From contig CAMNWW010000106.1 of NCBI GenBank assembly GCA_946566415.1, forward strand, positions 1 through 7,266: 7,266 nt of DNA, read 5' to 3'. Under the pieces are notes generated by a model. That model saw nothing but the letters and a program-made list of their open reading frames with translations. It did not search any database and was not told the origin of the DNA. Positions 1-5,431 of the stretch are shown here, piece after piece. This DNA is from an uncultured Lachnospiraceae bacterium. GTDB taxonomy: Bacteria; Bacillota; Clostridia; Lachnospirales; Lachnospiraceae. Numbering within the stretch: position 1 is the first letter of the stretch; every line of letters begins with the position of its first letter. The position numbers and the translations under genes are program-made.

Positions 1-1
1 A

Positions 2-802
2 AATTATGTTGCGGTTGGAAAAGCGAAGGTAAAGATGCCATTTAGCAAGATGTTTCTTCTTGCTGTCCTTGCGGGAGCTTTTATCGGTCTGGGCGGAGCA
101 GGCGCCGCGACCGCTTCAGTGTCCATTTCGCAGGCGTCGGTGGGAAAACTAGTGGGTGCGGTCATTTTTCCGGGAGGCCTCACCATGGTGCTGCTTGCAG
201 GGAGCGAACTGTTTACGGGAAATTCCCTCCTTGTCATCCCTCTCCTTATGAAGGAGATCACACCGGAGGAGATGCTGAGGAACTGGGTTATCGTGTATGC
301 AGGCAATATGGCGGGGGGAATTTTGGCGGCGGCGGGAGTCGTTTGTTCCCACCAGATCAGTCTCTTTGATAATCAACTGGCGGTTTCGGTCCTTTCCACT
401 GCGGCGGTAAAGTGTACGATTCCCTTTGGCGACGCGGTGATCCGTGGAATATTCTGTAACTTTCTGGTATGCATTGCTGTGTGGATTTCGTTTGCGGCAA
501 AGGATACGGTGGGAAAGATTGCAGGGATCTTTTTCCCAATCATGATTTTTGTGCTGTGTGGATTTGAACACAGTGTGGCGAATATGTATTACATTGCGGC
601 GGGGCTTTTTGCGAAAGGTATCCCGGTTTACGCTCAGGCGGCAGAGGCGGCAGGAGCAGACTTAAGCGCAATAACCTGGGGGAATTTTCTGGGGGCGAAT
701 CTTCTTCCGGTTACAGCCGGGAACTTGATCGGCGGCGCGGTCTGCGTGGGATGCGTGTACTGGTTCGTGTATTTGCGAAGTGCAGAACGGCAGGAAAAAT
801 AG
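2..802 (+). CDS. Formate/nitrite transporter (FNT) family channel, 5'-partial
   Basis: This is a FocA/NirC-type membrane channel that moves small monovalent anions such as formate or nitrite across the cytoplasmic membrane; FNT proteins are usually pentamers. The frame is open to the window edge: codons before the Met at 35 read NYVAVGKAKVK, which matches the N-terminal region before the first membrane helix. The Met at 35 is therefore probably internal, and the true start is upstream. The 266 visible residues fall only slightly short of the usual 270-280. Family hallmarks are AGAFIGLGG in the first helix, GSELFTGN in the conserved loop, NFLVCIAVW, and FEHSVANM with the pore histidine (codon 569-571). 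About six hydrophobic helices are visible, ending in a short charged tail. FNT membership is secure. The ion (formate, nitrite or hydrosulfide) cannot be assigned from sequence alone, so no symbol is given. Its promoter is outside the window and no clear terminator follows. Confidence 0.93.
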   Translation, partial: NYVAVGKAKVKMPFSKMFLLAVLAGAFIGLGGAGAATASVSISQASVGKLVGAVIFPGGLTMVLLAGSELFTGNSLLVIPLLMKEITPEEMLRNWVIVYAGNMAGGILAAAGVVCSHQISLFDNQLAVSVLSTAAVKCTIPFGDAVIRGIFCNFLVCIAVWISFAAKDTVGKIAGIFFPIMIFVLCGFEHSVANMYYIAAGLFAKGIPVYAQAAEAAGADLSAITWGNFLGANLLPVTAGNLIGGAVCVGCVYWFVYLRSAERQEK

Positions 803-825
803 ACAGGGTGTGATACCGGCATGTG

Positions 826-840
826 ATAAAATTATTTTAT
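826..840. promoter_or_regulatory. 7-1-7 AT-rich palindrome, possible Fur/PerR-type operator
   Basis: ATAAAAT-T-ATTTTAT is a perfect 7-1-7 inverted repeat about 22 bp upstream of the thioredoxin -35 element. Fur-family repressors (Fur, PerR, Zur) bind 7-1-7 boxes. Against the PerR consensus TTATAATnATTATAA I count 10 of 14 matches. TGATAAAAT at 824-832 recurs at 846-854, 22 bp away. AT-rich spacers produce such palindromes by chance, so the operator role is only a suggestion. Confidence 0.25.
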
Positions 841-862
841 ATGATTGATAAAATGATATTGA

Positions 863-891
863 TTGTGAAAACAGATGAAAGCGGTTATACT
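863..891 (+). promoter_or_regulatory. Sigma-A-type promoter for thioredoxin
   Basis: TTGTGA (863-868) and TATACT (886-891) are separated by 17 bp, matching four and five of six consensus bases. Transcription would begin near 898, giving a leader of about 58 nt before the thioredoxin start. Because of this promoter, the gene need not depend on read-through from the FNT gene. An imperfect cre-like stretch, ATGAAAGCGGTTATAC (875-890), overlaps the -10. Confidence 0.6.
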
Positions 892-955
892 AAAGCTGAG
901 ATCAGAAAAACATCTGATTTTGGCAGTAAAACAGAAGAAAAGGAGGATGGAAATA

Positions 956-1267
956 ATGGCAGAAGTAATCATTACACAGGAAAATTTTCAGAAGGAGGTT
1001 CTTGAAGCGTCAGGACCGGTATTGGTGGATTTTTGGGCGACCTGGTGCGGACCCTGCCAGGCAATGCTTCCGGTCGTAGAAGAATTGGCAAATGAACAGA
1101 CACAGATCAAGGTATGCAAGCTCAATGTGGACGACCAGAAAGAGCTCGCAAGAAAATATAAAGTGATGTCAATCCCTACGTTTATTGTATTTAAGAATGG
1201 AGAAGAATCTGCAAGAACATTGGGCGTACAGCCGAAGGAAGCGCTGATCGAGCTGGCGGGACAATAG
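956..1267 (+). CDS. trxA: Thioredoxin
   Basis: This 103-residue protein is a complete single-domain thioredoxin, a cytoplasmic dithiol reductase normally recycled by thioredoxin reductase. The active site WCGPC lies at residues 30-34 (Cys31, Cys34), preceded by VDFWAT with buried Asp25. The cis-proline loop SIPTF has Pro74, followed by FKNGE (79-83) and the conserved Gly90. The length is normal for the family (about 105). The start at 956 is chosen because AGGAGG at 941-946 lies 9 nt upstream. The in-frame ATG at 947 touches the Shine-Dalgarno sequence, and a start at 875 would place the promoter inside the gene. Gln follows the second cysteine where many thioredoxins have Lys. No thioredoxin reductase gene is in the window. 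The family call is very secure. The symbol is by family and does not exclude a paralogue. Confidence 0.95.
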   Translation: MAEVIITQENFQKEVLEASGPVLVDFWATWCGPCQAMLPVVEELANEQTQIKVCKLNVDDQKELARKYKVMSIPTFIVFKNGEESARTLGVQPKEALIELAGQ

Positions 1268-1318
1268 AAAGCGGGGGAATTTTTCACATATTTTCTTTAC
1301 GATTGCAATAAACTATAG

Positions 1319-1355
1319 TATGGTATATGCTGTATGGTATTTATTTGCATGGTAC
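1319..1355 (+). repeat. Three short direct repeats (ATGGTA) upstream of the abi promoter
   Basis: TATGGTAT occurs at 1319-1326 and 1333-1340, and the variant CATGGTAC at 1348-1355. The copies lie 14 and 15 bp apart, and the last ends 13 bp before the -35 of the abi promoter. They might form a protein-binding array. No regulator gene is nearby, and short AT-rich repeats can be accidental. Confidence 0.35.
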
Positions 1356-1368
1356 TTGGGATATGTCA

Positions 1369-1396
1369 TTGACATTTAGCGTCCATGTGGTATAAT
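1369..1396 (+). promoter_or_regulatory. Consensus promoter of the short RNA/abi module
   Basis: TTGACA (1369-1374) and TATAAT (1391-1396) are both perfect consensus hexamers, separated by 16 bp. TG at 1388-1389 gives an extended -10. The predicted transcription start is near 1403. This is the strongest promoter in the window, which is notable because a terminator follows within about 50 nt. An imperfect palindrome, ACGTATACACGT (1397-1408), straddles the predicted start. Confidence 0.85.
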
Positions 1397-1402
1397 ACGT
1401 AT

Positions 1403-1454
1403 ACACGTGATTGCCAGTTTGTCCTCCGGTGTCCTTCGGGCCCGGGGGCTTTTT
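1403..1454 (+). ncRNA. Predicted short terminated RNA upstream of abi (abiF-RNA-like candidate)
   Basis: A consensus promoter and an intrinsic terminator bracket about 52 nt with no RBS or convincing ORF, so a discrete small RNA is expected. It has an unstructured-looking 5' part (about 1403-1420, including TTGCCAGTTT) and a 3' hairpin that serves as terminator. ACAC at 1403-1406 could pair with GTGT at 1429-1432, competing with the hairpin. The downstream gene is an Abi_2-family HEPN protein. From memory, a conserved 'abiF' RNA motif has been described upstream of such genes, but I cannot confirm a match to that model. It could be an RNA antitoxin or partner, or simply an attenuated leader. 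Both ends are inferred. Confidence 0.5.
1423..1454 (+). terminator. Intrinsic terminator/attenuator in the abi leader
   Basis: CCTCCGG (1423-1429) pairs with CCGGGGG (1442-1448) through seven pairs, one of them U-G. Above it, CC (1433-1434) and GG (1439-1440) close a TTCG tetraloop. Five T residues (1450-1454) follow at once. This is a textbook Rho-independent terminator ending 17 bp before the abi start codon, so the abi gene is presumably expressed only by read-through. Confidence 0.8.
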
Positions 1455-1471
1455 ATATATGGGGAGGTAAT

Positions 1472-2440
1472 ATGGCAGATAAATCATACAAATCGTATCA
1501 AGAGCAATTAAATATTCTACAGTCAAGAGGCATGGTAATAGGAGAGGGGAAACAAACGTCACGCGCAATGAATATACTTGAACGTGAAAATTATTACAAC
1601 GTCATCAACGGATATAAGGAGCTATTTCTTGCAACTAAAGCTGTCGATTCCACTGATGAAGTGTATAAAACCGGCACTACATTTGATGAGATATATGCTT
1701 TATATGACTTTGACCGGGAACTTAGAAATATATATATAAAATATCTATTTAAGGTTGAAAATACTTTTAAAACAATAATTTCACATGAATTTTCTGTCCA
1801 ATATGGTCACGATAACTATCTTAAAATTCAAAATTTTGATAATTCCAGCGAACAAAAAATATCGTCATCTATAAAACTCATTGGGGATATACACCAAGAA
1901 ATTGCGCGCCAAATGAGTAAGCACCATCAAGTGGTGACTCACTATATGACTGAACATGGGTACATACCTTTGTGGGTTCTTGTAAATGTCCTTACTTTTG
2001 GCAGGATTGAAAATTTTTATAAAAATATGAAGCCTGCTGATAAAACCGTAGTTGCAAAACAATTTAACCTTCAACCGGATGAACTTGCTAAATTTATGCA
2101 TATGCTCGCCTTGGCACGTAACAAATGTGCACATGACGAACGTTTTTTTGATATTAAATTCAAGGAAAGAATACATACAAAAAGTATCAAGAACTTCTCT
2201 GCCTTAGGAATTGTACGTGCCAAAGATGGCTCTTATATACATGGGACGAATGACGCATATGCAATTGCAGTTATGTTCGCTTTGCTGTTAAGTAAATCTG
2301 ATTTAGACGAGTTTATATCTTCTATGGGAGCTGTTTTTGGCAAACTCCAGAAGCAGCTGCATACCATTTCAGTTAAAGATATTATGACTATCATGGGCTA
2401 TGATACAAATTGGACTAATTTATCCAATTTGGTCCCCTGA
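1472..2440 (+). CDS. Abi_2 (AbiD/AbiF-like) HEPN abortive-infection protein
   Basis: This 322-residue protein resembles the Abi_2 family (Pfam PF07751, lactococcal AbiD/AbiF). Members act in phage defence and carry a HEPN fold associated with RNA cleavage or binding. Visible signatures are a Q-x2-L-x3-G start (about 10-21), ENYYNVINGY (39-48), GTTFDEIYALYDFDRELR (68-85), then KVENTFKT, where family members have a conserved E. The HEPN-type R-x4-H motif is RNKCAH (Arg216-His221), inside the typical RNxxAHxxR. MGYDTNW near the C-terminus matches the family's terminal motif. There is no signal peptide or membrane helix. GGGGAGG (1461-1467) lies 4 nt before the chosen ATG. The frame extends upstream to 1385, but that start would lie within the promoter and terminator. 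The gene is clearly AT-richer than its neighbours (15 G+C in 60 bases at 1681-1740, against 31 in 60 at 5161-5220), which suggests acquisition. Family call is firm; RNase activity and phage specificity are inferred. Confidence 0.85.
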   Translation: MADKSYKSYQEQLNILQSRGMVIGEGKQTSRAMNILERENYYNVINGYKELFLATKAVDSTDEVYKTGTTFDEIYALYDFDRELRNIYIKYLFKVENTFKTIISHEFSVQYGHDNYLKIQNFDNSSEQKISSSIKLIGDIHQEIARQMSKHHQVVTHYMTEHGYIPLWVLVNVLTFGRIENFYKNMKPADKTVVAKQFNLQPDELAKFMHMLALARNKCAHDERFFDIKFKERIHTKSIKNFSALGIVRAKDGSYIHGTNDAYAIAVMFALLLSKSDLDEFISSMGAVFGKLQKQLHTISVKDIMTIMGYDTNWTNLSNLVP

Positions 2441-2466
2441 AATTTTACCTGACAGGAAATTCTTTT
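2439..2466 (+). terminator. Weak candidate terminator after abi
   Basis: GAAATTT and AAATTC flank CCTGACAGG (2448-2456), allowing an interrupted hairpin of about nine pairs with a three-base loop. TCTTTT follows. The stem is mostly A-T with a bulge and an internal loop, so termination would be inefficient. It overlaps the abi stop codon. No better terminator is seen before the next promoter. Confidence 0.25.
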
Positions 2467-2549
2467 GGTGATATTAGAAAAAAACGCACTCTCTAATTTG
2501 TGTAGGTTTCACAAAAAGTACGTTGAAATAGAAAAAATGCTATTTAATA

Positions 2550-2578
2550 TTGACAGGAAGAATACAGAGTGGTATAGT
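2550..2578 (+). promoter_or_regulatory. Sigma-A promoter of the sugar ABC operon
   Basis: TTGACA (2550-2555) is perfect and TATAGT (2573-2578) matches five of six bases, with a 17-bp spacer. Transcription would start near 2585, leaving a leader of about 66 nt. The operon is therefore independent of the upstream abi module. No regulator gene or convincing cre box accompanies it in the window. Confidence 0.8.
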
Positions 2579-2603
2579 CATTACAACAAGATTGTATCCA
2601 ATA

Positions 2604-2630
2604 TCCTATATCCAAAAAATGGATATAGGA
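2604..2630 (+). repeat. Perfect inverted repeat in the ABC operon leader
   Basis: TCCTATATCCA (2604-2614) and TGGATATAGGA (2620-2630) form a perfect 11-bp stem around an AAAAA loop. It ends 8 nt before the AGGAGG of the binding-protein gene. No U-tract follows, so it is not a terminator. The left arm is part of three TATCC copies at exact 7-bp steps (2595, 2602, 2609). It may be a repressor operator just downstream of the transcription start or an mRNA-stabilising hairpin; the sequence cannot separate these. Confidence 0.6.
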
Positions 2631-2650
2631 AAACGAAAAGGAGGAAAAAA

Positions 2651-3796
2651 ATGAAGAAGAGAACAGTTGTATCAATTTTGTTGACACTGGCAATGGCTTG
2701 TACGCTGTTTACAGGATGCAGCACTCCGACTCAGGAGACAAGCGGCGACTCCGACAAGAAAGAGGAGCAGACAGAAAGCACGGACAAAGAAGACGACGGC
2801 AAGGAGGAGTCTGCCACCGGTCTGTCAAAGGCTACGATCCTTTCAGCGGATAAGCTTCCGATTACAGGAATCGGCACAACCGTAGCAACAGATGTCAAGG
2901 CAAAAGAAAGCTACAAGATCGGCTACATCGCAAAGAATACGACGAACCCGTACATGAACGCTCAGGCAGAAGGCGTTAAGAAAGCCGGAGAAGACATGGG
3001 ATTTGAAGCTGTTACACAGGCTCCGTCTACCGCAGACAGCGTAGAAGAGCAGGTTAAGCTTATGGAAGACATGATTCAGCAGGATATGGACGTTATCATT
3101 GTTCATTGTGCTGATTCTAACGGTATTATGCCTGGCGTAAGAAAAGCACAGGAAGCAGGAATCCTGGTACTTACAATCGGTACACCGGCATCTGAGGATA
3201 CATTCTTAAGAACAGGTGTTGATTACTACGAGACAGGCTACACGATCGCAAAAGAGATGGCGGAAGAACTTGGCGGCAAAGGCAATATCATCATCCTTGA
3301 GGGGCCTCCGGGAGCAGCAAACGCAATCGAGAGATTGAACGGAATCAACGACGCTCTGGCTGAGTATCCGGATATCGAGGTTGTAGCTTCCCAGACAGCT
3401 AACTTCAAGAGAACAGAAGGTATGTCTGTAACAGAGAACCTGATTCAGAAGCATACAGATATTCAGGGACTGATCGGATGTAATGACGAGAGCGCCCTTG
3501 GCGGAATGCAGGCTCTTAAGGCAGCAAACATGAACGACGTTCTTATCGCTGGATTCGACGGCAGCGTTGACGCGACAAGCGCGGTAGCGTCAGGCGATAT
3601 GTTCGCTACATATAACACAGACCCGTACGGTTCCGGATACATCGCATGTGCATACGCAGTAATGAATCTGAACGATGGAACAGAGCCGGAAGGCAAATTC
3701 ATCCCGTTCCCGACAGCAGAGGCACAGCCGGTTATCAATTCTGAGACGGTAGCAAACTACCAGGATAACATCGCTTGGTGGAAAGCGGTTCAATAA
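2651..3796 (+). CDS. Sugar ABC transporter substrate-binding lipoprotein (Peripla_BP_4, RbsB-like)
   Basis: This 381-residue protein is the extracellular ligand-capture subunit of a ribose/galactose-type importer. It begins with a lipoprotein signal: MKKR, a hydrophobic core, and lipobox FTGC with the lipidated Cys23. An acidic, low-complexity linker rich in E, D, K, S and T follows (about 24-57), a usual spacer holding the domain off the membrane. The type I periplasmic-binding-protein domain starts near residue 88 with YKIGYIAKNTTNPYM. It continues through DVIIVHCAD and GCNDESALGG (Asn278, Asp279) to AGFDGS and the hinge-region NTDPYGSG. The start at 2651 is fixed by AGGAGG (2639-2644) 6 nt upstream and by the signal peptide. 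The open frame back to 2465 has no RBS and covers the promoter. The fold and role are secure; the ligand is not identifiable. A ribose-, galactose- or furanose-type sugar is likely but inferred. Confidence 0.92.
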   Translation: MKKRTVVSILLTLAMACTLFTGCSTPTQETSGDSDKKEEQTESTDKEDDGKEESATGLSKATILSADKLPITGIGTTVATDVKAKESYKIGYIAKNTTNPYMNAQAEGVKKAGEDMGFEAVTQAPSTADSVEEQVKLMEDMIQQDMDVIIVHCADSNGIMPGVRKAQEAGILVLTIGTPASEDTFLRTGVDYYETGYTIAKEMAEELGGKGNIIILEGPPGAANAIERLNGINDALAEYPDIEVVASQTANFKRTEGMSVTENLIQKHTDIQGLIGCNDESALGGMQALKAANMNDVLIAGFDGSVDATSAVASGDMFATYNTDPYGSGYIACAYAVMNLNDGTEPEGKFIPFPTAEAQPVINSETVANYQDNIAWWKAVQ

Positions 3797-3830
3797 ATCG
3801 AGAAATCAATTTGTTTTAAATATTTCACCC

Positions 3831-3866
3831 ATTCGTCCCCGCAGAATTTATCCTGTGGGGACGAAT
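3831..3866 (+). repeat. Strong intergenic hairpin between binding-protein and ATPase genes
   Basis: ATTCGTCCCC (3831-3840) and GGGGACGAAT (3857-3866) are perfect inverted repeats. The stem extends inward through a G-U pair and CAG/CTG to about 14 pairs with an 8-nt loop. The following bases are A-rich, not T-rich, so an intrinsic terminator on the + strand is unlikely. In binding-protein-dependent operons such hairpins often protect the upstream mRNA from 3' exonucleases, giving excess binding protein; that role is inferred here. Confidence 0.7.
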
Positions 3867-3910
3867 AAAAAAGAAAAGAATTCGGCAAAGAGAAGCGATG
3901 AGGTGAAAAA

Positions 3911-5431
3911 ATGGGAGAAACAATTTTAACAGCGCGCCATATTACAAAGCTCTTTCCTGGTATGAAGGCCCTGGATAATGTGGACTTCGACCTAAAAGCG
4001 GGAGAAGTCCACATTTTGGTCGGAGAGAACGGGGCAGGAAAGAGTACCCTTGCAAAAGTAATACTTGGCGCTTATAAGGCGGAAGAAGGCGAAGTCACCT
4101 TCGACGGCGAGGTAGTAAAGTTCAACGGAACGAAAGAGGCGCTGGAAAAAGGAATCGTAGCGGTGTACCAGGAATTTACCTTGGTTCCATATATCAGCGT
4201 CGCACAGAATATATTTTTGAACCGGGAATACAAGACAAAGCTGGGACTTATTGACCACAAGAGAATGGAAGAGGAAGCCCGTGAACTGCTGAAGTCTTTA
4301 AATTGTGAATACATCGACGTAAAGAGTTATGTAAAGAACTTAAGCGTCGCAGAACAACAGATGGTTGAGATCGCGAAAGCGCTTTCTTTCAAACCGAGGG
4401 TCATGGTATTTGACGAGCCTACGGCGACACTGTCGGAAAGAGAAGTCGATTCCTTGTTCCAGCAGATACACAGATTGAAAAAAGAAGGTATCGGAATCAT
4501 CTATGTATCCCATCGAATGCAGGAATTTCCATTGATCGGAGACAGGATCACGATCCTTCGCGACGGTGTAAAGATCAAAACGGTGGGAATCAACGAGTGT
4601 ACGAACGAAGAACTTGTCAATATGATGGTTGGACGTGACATTTCACAGGTATATGTACGTACAGAGAACAAGCATGAAGGAGTTGCACTCAAGGCAGAGA
4701 ATCTGTACGATTATCACGACCGGGTAAAAGGCGTCAATCTGACGGTCAATAAAGGAGAGATCGTAGGAATTGCCGGTCTGGTAGGCGCAGGGCGTACAGA
4801 GACGGCAGAGATCCTTTACGGGATCCGTCCGATGAAATCAGGACAGATCTATATTAACGGGAACGCTGTTACCGTGAATACCCCGCTTCAGGCGACAAAG
4901 CTTGGAATCGGCCTGGTGAGCGAGGACCGTAAGAAACAGGGGCTTGCCCTGGATGAGTCAATCGCGCTGAACACAGTGGCGGTAAGTCTGAAAAAGATCT
5001 TTCCGAAGTTCTTTATATCAAATAAGAAAATCAAAGAGGTTGCTCTTGACTATAAAGATCAGCTCCGTATCGCGACGACCAGCGTGAATAAGGCCTGTAA
5101 GTATCTTTCGGGCGGAAATCAGCAGAAGGTCGTACTTGCAAAATGGCTGAGTTTTGATCCGGATATCCTTATCTTTGACGAGCCTACGCGCGGCATCGAC
5201 GTAGGTGCAAAGATGGAGATATATAGCCTGATGGATAAACTGGCATCGGAAGGAAAGGCGATCATTATGATTTCCTCAGAATTGCCGGAAGTAATCGGTA
5301 TGAGCGACAGAATCTATATCATGCATGAGGGTCATATGGTAGGCGAAGTGCAGAGGTCAGAATTCAATTCCGAGGAGATCGGAGCACGTATGATGCTGGG
5401 GGCAGGAGGTGCTGAGAATGCAGAAAGCTAG
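3911..5431 (+). CDS. Sugar ABC transporter ATP-binding protein with two NBDs (RbsA/MglA/XylG type)
   Basis: This 506-residue protein is the cytoplasmic ATPase of the importer, with two nucleotide-binding domains fused in one chain as in RbsA (about 501) and MglA (506). NBD1 has Walker A GENGAGKST (38-46), signature LSVAEQQ (144-150), Walker B VMVFDE (Asp168, Glu169) and the switch histidine in YVSHRMQE. NBD2 has the family's degenerate Walker A, GLVGAGRTE (289-297), which lacks the GKS/T lysine. It keeps a canonical signature LSGGNQQ (399-405) and Walker B ILIFDE (Asp423, Glu424). Because the second P-loop is degenerate, only one site is expected to hydrolyse ATP efficiently, as is usual in this family. 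GAGGTG (3900-3905) lies 5 nt before the ATG. The 3' end overlaps the next gene. Family and role are secure; the sugar is not. Confidence 0.95.
   Translation: MGETILTARHITKLFPGMKALDNVDFDLKAGEVHILVGENGAGKSTLAKVILGAYKAEEGEVTFDGEVVKFNGTKEALEKGIVAVYQEFTLVPYISVAQNIFLNREYKTKLGLIDHKRMEEEARELLKSLNCEYIDVKSYVKNLSVAEQQMVEIAKALSFKPRVMVFDEPTATLSEREVDSLFQQIHRLKKEGIGIIYVSHRMQEFPLIGDRITILRDGVKIKTVGINECTNEELVNMMVGRDISQVYVRTENKHEGVALKAENLYDYHDRVKGVNLTVNKGEIVGIAGLVGAGRTETAEILYGIRPMKSGQIYINGNAVTVNTPLQATKLGIGLVSEDRKKQGLALDESIALNTVAVSLKKIFPKFFISNKKIKEVALDYKDQLRIATTSVNKACKYLSGGNQQKVVLAKWLSFDPDILIFDEPTRGIDVGAKMEIYSLMDKLASEGKAIIMISSELPEVIGMSDRIYIMHEGHMVGEVQRSEFNSEEIGARMMLGAGGAENAES

Noticed and set aside
149..571. Minus-strand ORF antisense to the FNT gene, and similar minus-strand frames elsewhere
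   Set aside because: They mirror real genes, lack RBS sequences and recognisable domains, and have compositions typical of antisense shadows.
35..802. Met at 35 as the start of the FNT gene
   Set aside because: The frame stays open to the window edge and the upstream residues look like the FNT N-terminus. No Shine-Dalgarno sequence precedes 35.
823..1005. Small + strand ORF overlapping the thioredoxin promoter and start
   Set aside because: It is out of frame with thioredoxin, has no RBS and includes the promoter.
1319..1355. CRISPR array or plasmid iterons
   Set aside because: The repeats are only 6-8 bp, number three, and have no cas or replication genes nearby.
1459..1470. Three-codon ORF (ATG GGG AGG TAA) ending just before the abi start
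   Set aside because: It lacks an RBS of its own and overlaps the abi Shine-Dalgarno sequence; probably accidental.
1385..1471. N-terminal extension of the abi gene
   Set aside because: It would begin inside the promoter and be encoded by the leader hairpin, while a GGGGAGG-preceded ATG at 1472 fits the family N-terminus.
2465..2650. Upstream extension of the binding-protein frame
   Set aside because: The start would be a TTG without an RBS, the stretch contains a consensus promoter, and the lipoprotein signal begins at 2651.
3831..3866. Intergenic hairpin read as an operon terminator
   Set aside because: It is followed by A residues on the + strand and no T-run is found immediately on the other strand; the downstream ATPase clearly belongs to the same transporter.
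5409..5417. GTG at 5409 as the permease 1 start
   Set aside because: It overlaps the AGGAGG that serves the ATG at 5418, which has ideal spacing.
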